Shown in pieces: positions 46,623 to 55,651 of a stretch of DNA of 64,000 nucleotides. Where the stretch lies: assembly GCF_030552475.1 (NCBI RefSeq), contig NZ_JAUPED010000006.1, forward strand, positions 186,001-250,000. The letters are read 5' to 3'. Under the pieces are notes generated by a model that saw only the letters and a program-made list of their open reading frames with translations, did not search any database and had not been told where the DNA came from. The stretch comes from Mariniflexile sp. AS56 (GTDB taxonomy: Bacteria; Bacteroidota; Bacteroidia; Flavobacteriales; Flavobacteriaceae). The position numbers were made by a program, and so were the translations under genes. Positions within the stretch are counted from its first letter, which is position 1. Each line of letters starts with the position of its first letter.

Positions 46623-49583
46623 ATGAAAAACCTATTTTTTGCTTTTATGGTTACTATATCCATATCTGTCTTTTCTCAAAACAAGACAATTACAGGTAAA
46701 GTAACAGATGGCACTGGTCAACCCCTCGCCGGTGCAAACATACTTGAAAAGGGTGCCTCTAATGGTTCACTGACAGATTTTGATGGTAATTTCTCAATTA
46801 GTGTTGCAAATCAAAATTCCATATTGAAAATTTCCTATGTTGGTTTTTTGAATCAGGAAATATCAGTTCAGGGTAAAAACACAATCAATATTACATTGAA
46901 AGAAGACCTTGAAGCTCTTGATGAAGTTGTTATTATTGGTTATGGAACGGTCAAGAAAAAAGATTTAACAGGTTCTGTATCTGTCATTAAAGCAGAGGAA
47001 GCCTTAATGGCTCCAGTGGCAAGCGTACAAGATGCACTTCAAGGAAGGGCATCAGGAGTTCAGGTAGTATCTAGTGGAGGCGCACCAGGTTCGGCACCCG
47101 ATATTATAATTCGTGGTGGGAACTCTATAACTGGCGGAAATGCACCATTATATGTTGTTGATGGATTTGTTGGAGCTGGAAATATTTCATCTTTGAATCC
47201 TAATGACATAGAATCCATGCAAATATTAAAAGATGCTTCCTCTACGGCAATATATGGTGCAAGAGGAACGAATGGGGTGATTTTAATTACTACGAAAAAA
47301 GGAAAAATAGGTAAGCCTGTTGTGAACTTTAAAGCATCTAGTGGGGTTCAAACGATACCAGATCAGATAGATGTGCTATCAAGTCGTGAGCTAGCTACAT
47401 GGTTTAATAACCTTGCTCCAGATCAAAATAATTTACCTTGGGATTTGAATAACCTTCCAGGAACTGAAACTAATTGGCAAGAGGTAATGACTGGGCCAGC
47501 TCAAATGTCCGACTATCAGTTATCTGTAAGTGGTGGTAGTGATAATACACAATATTTCCTATCAACTGGATTTCTAAATCAAGAAGGTATCGTAAAGGGC
47601 TCGGATTTTAAAAGGTATAGTTTACGTACTAATATCGACACAAAAATATCAAAAGTCTTTAAGGCAGGGGTTAACCTCGCACTTTCCAGAACCGATAGAG
47701 ACAATAATGATGTTAATTTTCAACAATTGTTAAGAGCAGATCCATCAAAACCTATTTACGATGACGAGGGAAATTATTTCATTGGTGATAACCCTCTTTT
47801 GGGCAATCAAACAGACCATTTGTTAGCAGATGCCGAATTGAATCAAGACGATACTACTCTTGATAAAATCTTTATTAATACTTATGTACAAGCATCTATT
47901 TTGGACAATCTTATACTAAAGTCAACGTTTGCTGGAGACTTCCTTTATAGCAAACGCCACAGGTTTATACCTTCTACAAATCCTTCCAAAATCCGTAACA
48001 ATCAATTGGCTTCGGCTATAATTAACACATTTTACGATGCAGATTTCTTAAATGAAAATACCCTTAACTATACAGAAACATTTGGTAATCATTCATTAAA
48101 TCTTTTAGGAGCTGTTACGTTCCAGACCCATAGTAGAGAAACTTCTCAAACTAATGCTGGCGATATACCTAGTGATGGAGTAGGCGTTAATGCCGTTCAG
48201 TTGGCACCTGCAGAAAGTGTATCGATATCTTCAGGTTATACCGAAGATCATTTAATAGGTTTATTAGGAAGGGTACAATATGGGTACAAAGATAAATACT
48301 TGCTTACTGCTTCTATTAGAAGAGATGGGTCATCACGATTAGGAATTAATAACAGATGGAAAAACTTTCCATCTGTCGGGCTTGCTTGGAAAGTAAAAGA
48401 AGAACCATTTATGCAGAATATAGACGTGATTGATAACTTAAAGATAAGAATGAGTTATGGGCAAACAGGAAATCAGGGAGCAAATCCGTTTGTAACAATT
48501 GCAAACTTTAATATTATAAATAACACCATAATTGTGGATGGCGTAACCGTTCCTGGAATCACTCAAGGACAATTGGCAAAACCGGATCTTGGTTGGGAGA
48601 CCACAGATCAGTATGATTTAGGATTAGAGTTTTCTATGTTTAATTCTCGATTTTCTGCCGAGGTAGACCTATATTATAAAAAAACAAAGGATTTATTATT
48701 GAATGAACCACAACTTGGTTTTACTGGTTTTGGTAGCCAATTAACAAATATTGGAGCGGTTGAAAACAAAGGAATTGATGTAACGTTAAATGGCGTTTTT
48801 GTTAGAACAGACGATTTTAAATGGGATGCTTCTCTTACAATTTCTAAATATAAAAATGAAGTGCTTAGTTTAGGGCAGAGCACGTTTATAGAAACCAATA
48901 GATTAACTGCTCCAGCGAATGATCGTAATAGTGAATTAAGAGTAGGGCAGCCTTTTGGAGTTTTTGTGGGAGCCATTTATGATGGTTTCGATCCAGCAAC
49001 GGGCGAGGCTATTTTTAGGGATATTAGTGGGCCAAATGGGGAGCCAGATGGACAGTACACTGCAGAGTTTGACGACACCATTATAGGAGATGCTAATCCT
49101 GATTTTTATGGAGGATTTCAAACCAACTTTAAATACAAAAACTTCGATTTATCGGCATTCTTTACATTTAGTGTAGGGAATGAAAATTACAATGAAGAGT
49201 TTTTTAGAGCCATTGAATCATCAACGAATAGTTTTGCTTTAATTCGAAACAATATGTGGACGCCGCAAAACACCGATAATGCGCTATATCCTGGTTTTAG
49301 CAGCTATTCCTATGATCGTTCTAGTAGTTTATATATTCAGGATGCTAGTTATTTAAGACTTGGTACTTTGCAATTAGGGTATACCCTTCCTAAAAATTTA
49401 ATTAAAGGCATTGGTAAATTTAGAACGTATATTACAGGTACAAACTTGTTGTTAGTAAAATCAGACGATTACCTAGGTTTTGACCCTGATGTAAATACCG
49501 GAACTGGCCTTGAACGTGGGTTTGATGGTATTGCATACCCTAAAAATAGATCAATCCTTTTTGGAATTGATGTTACATTTTAA
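46623..49583 (+). CDS. susC: SusC-like TonB-dependent oligosaccharide transporter
   Basis: 986 residues; signal peptide 1-18 (ISVFSQ). Carboxypeptidase-like beta-sandwich (TITGKVTDGTGQPLAGANI, ~20-100), the SusC TonB-box region DEVVIIGYGTVKKKDLTGSV, a plug with ALQGRASGVQVVS and ILKDASSTAIYGARGTNGVI, and a 22-strand barrel with the C-terminal SILFGIDVTF ending in phenylalanine. It forms the outer-membrane channel under a SusD lid and imports fucan oligosaccharides. The adjacent SusD completes the pair. Short for a SusC (most are ~1000-1100), but complete. Confidence 0.96.
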   Translation: MKNLFFAFMVTISISVFSQNKTITGKVTDGTGQPLAGANILEKGASNGSLTDFDGNFSISVANQNSILKISYVGFLNQEISVQGKNTINITLKEDLEALDEVVIIGYGTVKKKDLTGSVSVIKAEEALMAPVASVQDALQGRASGVQVVSSGGAPGSAPDIIIRGGNSITGGNAPLYVVDGFVGAGNISSLNPNDIESMQILKDASSTAIYGARGTNGVILITTKKGKIGKPVVNFKASSGVQTIPDQIDVLSSRELATWFNNLAPDQNNLPWDLNNLPGTETNWQEVMTGPAQMSDYQLSVSGGSDNTQYFLSTGFLNQEGIVKGSDFKRYSLRTNIDTKISKVFKAGVNLALSRTDRDNNDVNFQQLLRADPSKPIYDDEGNYFIGDNPLLGNQTDHLLADAELNQDDTTLDKIFINTYVQASILDNLILKSTFAGDFLYSKRHRFIPSTNPSKIRNNQLASAIINTFYDADFLNENTLNYTETFGNHSLNLLGAVTFQTHSRETSQTNAGDIPSDGVGVNAVQLAPAESVSISSGYTEDHLIGLLGRVQYGYKDKYLLTASIRRDGSSRLGINNRWKNFPSVGLAWKVKEEPFMQNIDVIDNLKIRMSYGQTGNQGANPFVTIANFNIINNTIIVDGVTVPGITQGQLAKPDLGWETTDQYDLGLEFSMFNSRFSAEVDLYYKKTKDLLLNEPQLGFTGFGSQLTNIGAVENKGIDVTLNGVFVRTDDFKWDASLTISKYKNEVLSLGQSTFIETNRLTAPANDRNSELRVGQPFGVFVGAIYDGFDPATGEAIFRDISGPNGEPDGQYTAEFDDTIIGDANPDFYGGFQTNFKYKNFDLSAFFTFSVGNENYNEEFFRAIESSTNSFALIRNNMWTPQNTDNALYPGFSSYSYDRSSSLYIQDASYLRLGTLQLGYTLPKNLIKGIGKFRTYITGTNLLLVKSDDYLGFDPDVNTGTGLERGFDGIAYPKNRSILFGIDVTF

Positions 49584-49612
49584 ATCAAGTTTAATTGTTA
49601 AAAAATAAGATA

Positions 49613-51187
49613 ATGAAAAATAAGTATAAATATATAATTATAGCTTTTGTTACCATTTTATGTGGTAGCATAACGAGTTGTAACAGCCTTTTAGATGAAG
49701 ACGCAAGAGGTTTACTGACTCCAGATACTTTTTTTAAAAATGCAGAAGAAGCCACTTTAGCCTTAAATAATTTAAATGATAATGTTGGTAGTGCAGGATT
49801 TCTTGATCATTTGGGAACCGATGTTGGCGTGTGTGGTAGACAACCATTGTCGGCAGCAGCTAGATTTGGTGCTTTTGAATATGCGCCCGATGATGGCCGT
49901 GTAGCAAATACTTGGAGCGGATATTATACAGTAGTTAGAGATGCCAATTTAGTTTTGGCTAGTATTGAAAGATCTTCTTTGTCTGATGCAGTAAAAGGTA
50001 ATGCCATTGCTCAAACACTTTTCTTTAGGGCATTTGTCTATTTAAATCTTGTTACTCAATTTGGAGATGTACCATATTGGAGAGATGAGTTGAATGATAT
50101 TGAAGCAGTATCATTGTTAGGTAAAACGGATTCGAAAGTCATACTTAATGGTATAATTGCAGATTTAGAACAGGCAATTGCATCGGGCTATTTGTCCACA
50201 AAAAAATGGAATGAAAATGAAGGAAGGCCTACAGTTTGGGCAGCACGCATGTTAAAAGCGCATTGTCATGTTTGGCTTGCTCAATATGATCAAACGGAAT
50301 GGGCAAAGGCGCGTACAGAGCTAATTGAAGTAACTGCCAATTCTCCACATCAATTAAGTAATGATTATGCTGAAATGTATCGAGAAGGTAAGGAATTACA
50401 TAACGAGATTATTTTTGGTAAGCAATTATTAGCAGACATAAAAGGCTCAAATGCAAATCCGGCTCATTGGAATAGACCAGCAGAGAATGGCCCTACGAGA
50501 ACTGCTATGGATCAATTAGGTGTCCTTCAAGGATCTTCGGCACTTTGTTTAAGAAAAAGTTTTGCCAACACCTTTAATGCTAATGATAAAAGAAAATTAT
50601 ATAACGTTTGGGATAGCCAGTTACAACAAAATGGTACAACAACAGCAGTGTTTAATTGGGTATATGTTCCTAAGGTACAACGCGCTCCAGTACCAGTAAG
50701 TGATCCGTTGATGTCATTTAATGAGCCAAACGGAAATGGAAGTAATCCAGATCGTATATTTTTATTAGCAGATGCTTATTTATTACTTGCAGAAGCTGAA
50801 TTTATGATAGGAGGATCTACTACTGCGGCGCTTGCAGCTATCAATAAAGTAAGAAGCACAGCTAGGACCGGCTTAGCGCCATATACCGCTATTACAATTG
50901 AAGACATCCGAAATGAACGTGGTTGGGAATTGGTTACTGAAGGATTTTGGGGCCGTAAAAAAGATCTTGTCCGTTGGGGAATATTAGAATCAATAATTAT
51001 TGGTATGCCAGCTGCAGAAACAGATGCGGGAGCTCCTGCAGAGGCTATAGCACGTGCGCAAGCTGAGGCCGACATAATTTTAGCTGGAAAAGATGGACAA
51101 TATCTGGTTTTACCAATACCGCTTAATGAAGTATTGCAAAGTAAAGATATAGGTGGTGCCTTGACTCAAAATCCATTATGGGAATAA
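49613..51187 (+). CDS. susD: SusD-like surface glycan-binding lipoprotein
   Basis: About 524 residues from ATG 49613 (the frame is open to 49595; MKNKYKYIIIAFVTILCGSITSCNS gives a proper lipobox SITSC). LLTPDTFFKNAEEATLALN is the typical SusD start; the TPR-like helices and the closing NERGWELVTEGFWGRKKDLVRWG and YLVLPIPLNEVLQS segments match the SusD/RagB family. It caps the SusC channel on the surface and binds glycan. Separated from susC by 29 bp. Confidence 0.95.
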   Translation: MKNKYKYIIIAFVTILCGSITSCNSLLDEDARGLLTPDTFFKNAEEATLALNNLNDNVGSAGFLDHLGTDVGVCGRQPLSAAARFGAFEYAPDDGRVANTWSGYYTVVRDANLVLASIERSSLSDAVKGNAIAQTLFFRAFVYLNLVTQFGDVPYWRDELNDIEAVSLLGKTDSKVILNGIIADLEQAIASGYLSTKKWNENEGRPTVWAARMLKAHCHVWLAQYDQTEWAKARTELIEVTANSPHQLSNDYAEMYREGKELHNEIIFGKQLLADIKGSNANPAHWNRPAENGPTRTAMDQLGVLQGSSALCLRKSFANTFNANDKRKLYNVWDSQLQQNGTTTAVFNWVYVPKVQRAPVPVSDPLMSFNEPNGNGSNPDRIFLLADAYLLLAEAEFMIGGSTTAALAAINKVRSTARTGLAPYTAITIEDIRNERGWELVTEGFWGRKKDLVRWGILESIIIGMPAAETDAGAPAEAIARAQAEADIILAGKDGQYLVLPIPLNEVLQSKDIGGALTQNPLWE

Positions 51188-51200
51188 TTTAATTCAATCA

Positions 51201-51244
51201 TTTTTAAGATAAGAGCTTAGTTGTTTTAGCTCTTATCTTAAAAA
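51201..51244 (+). terminator. Hairpin after susD
   Basis: 17-bp stem TTTTTAAGATAAGAGCT / AGCTCTTATCTTAAAAA with a 10-nt loop, 13 bp after the susD stop. In the plus transcript it is followed by A, not U, so it fits 3'-end stabilisation of susCD mRNA better than an intrinsic terminator. Confidence 0.6.
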
Positions 51245-51273
51245 AAAATATATACAGACCGATAACTAAAACT

Positions 51274-53079
51274 ATGACAAACCTATTCAAATACATAACG
51301 CTAATTGCTATAATTACTATAACGATTTCGTGTAAATCCGAAAAAAAAGAGGAAGTTAATGAGCAACCAAATATTCTAATTGTAATTACCGATGATCAAG
51401 GTTATGGAGATGTCGCTCATAATGGAAACACAATTATTAAAACTCCTACTATTGATAAGTTTGCAACGCAAGGGGTAAGCTTAACAAACTATCATGTGGG
51501 TACAACTTGTGCGCCTACAAGAGCAGGATTGTTAACTGGTAGAAATTGTAATAGAAATGGGGTTTGGCATACCATAATGGGAGCTTCTATGTTAAACAGA
51601 GAAGAAGTAACTATTGCCGATGTATTTAAAGAAAATGGTTATAAAACTGGCATGTTTGGTAAATGGCATTTAGGAGACAACCACCCGTTCGCTCCACAAG
51701 ATCGCGGTTTTGAAGAAACCTTTTACCATGGTGGTGGAGGTGTTGGTCAAACACCAGATTATTGGAACAACGATTATTTTGATGACACTTATTATAGAAA
51801 TGGAACGCCTGAAAAAGTAGAAGGATACTGTACTGATGTTTGGTTTAATGAAGCCATCAAATTTATTGAAAACAAAAAGGACAATCCGTTTTTGTGTTAT
51901 TTAAGTTTAAATGCGCCTCATTCTCCTTTCAATGTGCCTCAAGAATATTATGATCTTTATAAAGACGAAGAAAGTTTATTAGAAACTCAAAAACGTTTTT
52001 ATGGTATGATAACTAATGTGGATGATAATTTTGACAGACTGTTGAATAAATTAGAAGAGTTAAAAATAGCAGACAATACCATTGTCATTTTTACTACAGA
52101 TAATGGAACTTCTAATGGATATAAAGTAGATGAAGAAACGGGAGCAGTCCATGGATACAATGCAGGAATGCGGGGTACAAAAGCTAGCGAATATGAAGGT
52201 GGACATAGAGTACCTTTTATAATCAGGTGGCCTAATGGAAAATTGGAAGCCGGAAAATCACTTTCAGACTTAACTGCCCATGTAGATCTATTACCAACAT
52301 TAACATCATTAGCAGGAATTGATTTTGCTTCAGATAAAGTTATGGATGGTACTGATATTAGCTCATATTTAATAGGTGCATCCAAAATAGAGGATCGCTA
52401 TTTAGTAACAGATACACAACGTATTGCTTGGCCCGAAAAAGGAAAAAATAGTTGTGTAATGGATGGCGAATGGAGATTAATGAATGGGGATGAATTATAC
52501 AATTTAAGTAATGATCCAGGACAAACCATGAACATCGCAGAACAACATCCGGATAGAGTTTCAAATATGAATGCCTTTTATGAAACTTGGTGGGAAAGTG
52601 TTATCAAAGAAGTCAAATATTCAACTATTGATTTAGGTGTTGATGAAGAAGAAGTGATTACTTGTCATGATGCAAGAACTGTAGATTATTATCCACCTTG
52701 GAATCAACAAATGATAAGAAATGGAGAGCCCATGAAACCGGCATCGTTTTTCGTGAATTTTGTCAAACCAGGTAAGTACACCTTCAAATTAAGACGTTGG
52801 CCATCAGAAAGTAAAATGTCATTAGGAGCTGAAATCTTAGATGACAGACCAGCCACAGAAACTACAGATGCTATTATTGTAGGAAAGGCAATGCGATTTA
52901 AAAAAGCCTTCGTAAAGATTGGAAATCAAGAAGTTTCAGTTGATGTTGATAATGCTTCACAATCTACTGATTTACAATTAACTCTTGAAAAAGGACAGAC
53001 AGAATTATTAGCTTGGTTCGAGCTAGAAAATGGAACTTTAACAAATGCATTTTATGTAAATGTTGAAAAAAATAATTAA
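51274..53079 (+). CDS. Lipoprotein sulfatase, family S1, with C-terminal beta domain
   Basis: 601 residues; lipoprotein signal with TISCK (Cys ~20). ITDDQGYGDVAHNGN, TCAPTR with C79, GKWHLGDNHP, NAPHSPFNVP, FTTDNGTSNG and LYNLSNDPGQTMNI. The active-site motif is C-A-P-T-R with RNCNRNGVW following, different from the LGWQD group at 16-24 kb, so it likely acts on another sulfate position. A ~125-residue beta domain follows the LYNL signature (FFVNFVKPGKYTFKLRRWPSES), seen in some larger S1 sulfatases. It is downstream of the susD hairpin and probably in the same operon. Confidence 0.95.
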   Translation: MTNLFKYITLIAIITITISCKSEKKEEVNEQPNILIVITDDQGYGDVAHNGNTIIKTPTIDKFATQGVSLTNYHVGTTCAPTRAGLLTGRNCNRNGVWHTIMGASMLNREEVTIADVFKENGYKTGMFGKWHLGDNHPFAPQDRGFEETFYHGGGGVGQTPDYWNNDYFDDTYYRNGTPEKVEGYCTDVWFNEAIKFIENKKDNPFLCYLSLNAPHSPFNVPQEYYDLYKDEESLLETQKRFYGMITNVDDNFDRLLNKLEELKIADNTIVIFTTDNGTSNGYKVDEETGAVHGYNAGMRGTKASEYEGGHRVPFIIRWPNGKLEAGKSLSDLTAHVDLLPTLTSLAGIDFASDKVMDGTDISSYLIGASKIEDRYLVTDTQRIAWPEKGKNSCVMDGEWRLMNGDELYNLSNDPGQTMNIAEQHPDRVSNMNAFYETWWESVIKEVKYSTIDLGVDEEEVITCHDARTVDYYPPWNQQMIRNGEPMKPASFFVNFVKPGKYTFKLRRWPSESKMSLGAEILDDRPATETTDAIIVGKAMRFKKAFVKIGNQEVSVDVDNASQSTDLQLTLEKGQTELLAWFELENGTLTNAFYVNVEKNN

Positions 53080-53082
53080 GCT

Positions 53083-53106
53083 AAACAATTAAACAATTAA
53101 ACAATT
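53083..53106 (+). repeat. Triple AAACAATT leader repeat
   Basis: Three exact tandem copies of the 8-mer AAACAATT, ending 6 bp before the start codon of the 116-aa gene. No Shine-Dalgarno sequence; an unstructured A-rich leader is a usual alternative in this phylum. Confidence 0.6.
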
Positions 53107-53112
53107 AAAAAG

Positions 53113-53463
53113 ATGAAAAAAATTATCGTAGTACTATCAGTAATGTTAATAACACTATCTGTAACAGCGCAAAAGAAAAAAGGTAAAGCTGCCAATAACG
53201 ATTGTTATTTAACAGAAGCTGCCAAAACATTTGACTTATCTGATGATAAAAAAATTGAATTAAATGAACTTTTAGTACAGGCTTCTAAAGAACGTGCTTC
53301 AATTAAGAAAGGCGTTAGAGCTGGAGAAATTACTAAAGATGAGGTTAAAGGAAAAACTAGAGGAATTAATCGTAAATATTTTGCTGATTTAGGCAAATTA
53401 ACAGGTAAGTCTAGAGAAGAGGTGATGACTTTTGTTAAAGAAGTTGGGAGTAAGTGTAAATAA
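53113..53463 (+). CDS. Small exported helical protein, Spy/CpxP-like
   Basis: 116 residues; signal peptide 1-19 (SVTAQ). Helical, with FDLSDDKKIELNELLVQ and KGKTRGINRKYFADLGKLTGKSREEV, and two cysteines (C31 and near the C-terminus, GSKCK) that could pair in the periplasm. Paralog of 24427-24777, which lacks both cysteines. Directly between a sulfatase and an esterase-like gene, 33 bp after the sulfatase, with a three-copy AAACAATT leader. A periplasmic accessory or chaperone role is possible but untested. Confidence 0.78.
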   Translation: MKKIIVVLSVMLITLSVTAQKKKGKAANNDCYLTEAAKTFDLSDDKKIELNELLVQASKERASIKKGVRAGEITKDEVKGKTRGINRKYFADLGKLTGKSREEVMTFVKEVGSKCK

Positions 53464-53503
53464 TAATAAGACTTTTAATTAACCATAAACATTATTTCAA
53501 ATA

Positions 53504-54634
53504 ATGAGAATCATATTTTCAAATAAAATAAATCATCGAGTTTCAACATTGCTCGCTTTAAGCTTTCTGTTTCTTGGAACATTAGAAGCTCAAGACCTGC
53601 AAACGGATACTAGAGTCGATGCCAAAAGAGAGTTTTCAAAACTGGATAATAATAAAAATGGCGTTCTTGAAGTAGCAGAGGTCATCCAAATTTGGAAACT
53701 TTTAAGAAAATATGATTCTGATAATAATAAGAAGCTTACGCTTGAAGAATATTCAAATTTTGATATTCCATATCTGAAAACTAAGGGAGATATTGAACTT
53801 AATGTAAAATACAAAACAACAAAAGAAGAAGATTTGTATTTGGATATTTATTATCCTTCACAAAAATCAGAGGGCAACAAATACCCTATAGTATTTTACA
53901 CCCACGGAGGCGGTTGGTTTAATGGCAGTAAAGAAAACATTGTGAGATCTCCTGTTGCAGAGCCTTTTTTAGAATTAGTAGAACAAGGCTTTGCAGTAGT
54001 TTCAATTAATTATAGACTTACAAGAAGTAAATCTGTATTGATGCGTGATTGTGTTATTGATGCTATGGATGCATTAAGGTATCTCTCTAAAAATAGCGAT
54101 TCATTAAAACTGGATGCTAACCAAGTTTTTGTTTTAGGAGATTCGGCAGGAGGACATATAGCACAAATGCTATTGCTTGCTAATCCAGATGACTTTAAAG
54201 GCGATAAAAAACTTTATGGAAATCAATACAAAGTAATAGCAGGGGTTTCATGGTATGGACCTTCTGATTTTACAATAAAAGAATTATTTGAAACGGATGA
54301 TGCTAAGAAAGAAGCAGATAGATTTAGCTCTAGAATTACAAAAACAGAATCTAATCCTTCTAAAATGGAGGCTATGTACAAAGAGATGAGTCCTATACTT
54401 TATTTAACAAAAGAAAGTCCACCATTGTTCATGATGGCTGCTGATAATGATACCACTATTCCAGTAGGTCATGCGTATCACATAAAAAAGAAAGCAGATG
54501 AAATTGGTGCTAACGTCGAAATATTTATAGTAAAAAATGCAGGGCATAATTGGCGAAAAGCAGGAGGACCCATTGACCCAACTCTAGAAGTAATAACCAA
54601 AAAAACAGTTGACTTTATATTGAAGTACAACTAA
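53504..54634 (+). CDS. Exported EF-hand plus alpha/beta hydrolase (carbohydrate esterase-like), copy 2
   Basis: 376 residues; signal peptide ~1-28 (LGTLEAQ). EF-hand pair (DNNKNGVLEVAE at ~49 and SDNNKKLTLEEY at ~74), then HSL/BD-FAE-type hydrolase: HGGGW at H134, GDSAGGHIA with S214, the acid in DNDTTIP and the histidine in GHNWRKAGG. Full-length paralog of 249-1394, sharing KYKTTKEEDLYLDIYYP and VAGVSWYGPSDF-type segments. In both places the neighbour is a sulfatase, which supports paired removal of ester groups (sulfate and possibly acetyl) from one glycan. The acetyl-esterase role is inferred. Confidence 0.88.
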   Translation: MRIIFSNKINHRVSTLLALSFLFLGTLEAQDLQTDTRVDAKREFSKLDNNKNGVLEVAEVIQIWKLLRKYDSDNNKKLTLEEYSNFDIPYLKTKGDIELNVKYKTTKEEDLYLDIYYPSQKSEGNKYPIVFYTHGGGWFNGSKENIVRSPVAEPFLELVEQGFAVVSINYRLTRSKSVLMRDCVIDAMDALRYLSKNSDSLKLDANQVFVLGDSAGGHIAQMLLLANPDDFKGDKKLYGNQYKVIAGVSWYGPSDFTIKELFETDDAKKEADRFSSRITKTESNPSKMEAMYKEMSPILYLTKESPPLFMMAADNDTTIPVGHAYHIKKKADEIGANVEIFIVKNAGHNWRKAGGPIDPTLEVITKKTVDFILKYN

Positions 54635-54667
54635 CAAATTTTTATTAACTATTTAAACAATTACATT

Positions 54668-55594
54668 ATGAAAACAAATTACAGAATGAAAACAATTAAA
54701 ACCGGGTTAGCAGTTTTTGCTATGGCCTTGAGCTTTACATTTGTAAGTGCTCAAACGGAAGATGTACTTGTAACTGACAACATTAGAACTATCACCACTA
54801 ATGTATATGCAGGTGGACCAATTACAATTGAATCAGGTGTACAAAGTGTAGAGGGAACAACATTTAAAATTCAAGCTACTCTTACTCCTAATTCAGCTTT
54901 ATCAGGTGCTTCAGCATTTATTGAGAGTAATGGTTCTAATAGATATGGAGTTGATGGAGCTGGAATTGAAGGAGACAACGTTGAAAGTATTGAAACTAGT
55001 AATTTAACAGTTATTGATTTTGATCCTGGTACAACATCTTACACAGTAGCCGATATCTCAGACTTACATTTTACTGGGATTACTCTTTTTAATTCCAATA
55101 ATGCTCTTGATCAAATAGTTTTTGATATTGTTGGAGGGTCTAATCCTGGTAATTTTAACATAGGTGTAACGGCAACAAGAGCTCCAACGATTACTTTTGG
55201 TGATCCCTATACGAATGCAGCAGCAGTAGAAACCACAGTTGGGAGTACTACAGGGGTAACTGCTTTTACTATGTCTAATGGTACTACAGATGCTGCTGAT
55301 GCTTACCAAATTATTGGTACTAACTGGGCGCTTACTTTTAAAAAAGACCTTTCACTATCTGTGAACGATGTTATTAAAAAAGGTGCATTATCTATTTACC
55401 CTACAGTAGTAGAAAACACGTTTACAGTAAGCAAAGCGTTTGAAACATTACAACTTTTTGATATTACTGGTAAAACAGTAAGAACATTTAGTGCTACTGA
55501 TGCTTTAGAAGTGTCTGGACTTGTTTCTGGATTATACATCGTTAAAATACAGTCTGAAGTTGGCATAGCTACTGGTAGATTGATTATAAAATAA
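54668..55594 (+). CDS. T9SS-secreted beta-rich protein, function unknown
   Basis: 308 residues; signal peptide ~1-28 (FVSAQT), then a Thr/Ser/Asn-rich beta region and a T9SS tail (LSIYPTVVENTFTVSK onward; YPT instead of the usual YPN). Part of the region (FKIQATLTPNSAL, ITFGDPYTNA) has the character of the accessory module found before the tail of the next gene (55652-58105), but similarity is weak. No catalytic motif. The position, directly upstream of the tandem fucanase candidates and 30 bp after the esterase, suggests a glycan-binding or scaffold role. Confidence 0.65.
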   Translation: MKTNYRMKTIKTGLAVFAMALSFTFVSAQTEDVLVTDNIRTITTNVYAGGPITIESGVQSVEGTTFKIQATLTPNSALSGASAFIESNGSNRYGVDGAGIEGDNVESIETSNLTVIDFDPGTTSYTVADISDLHFTGITLFNSNNALDQIVFDIVGGSNPGNFNIGVTATRAPTITFGDPYTNAAAVETTVGSTTGVTAFTMSNGTTDAADAYQIIGTNWALTFKKDLSLSVNDVIKKGALSIYPTVVENTFTVSKAFETLQLFDITGKTVRTFSATDALEVSGLVSGLYIVKIQSEVGIATGRLIIK

Positions 55595-55651
55595 TTTAAA
55601 ATTCTAAGTTCTAAATCTACCATACTATAATTTTTACCATTTGTTAGTACT

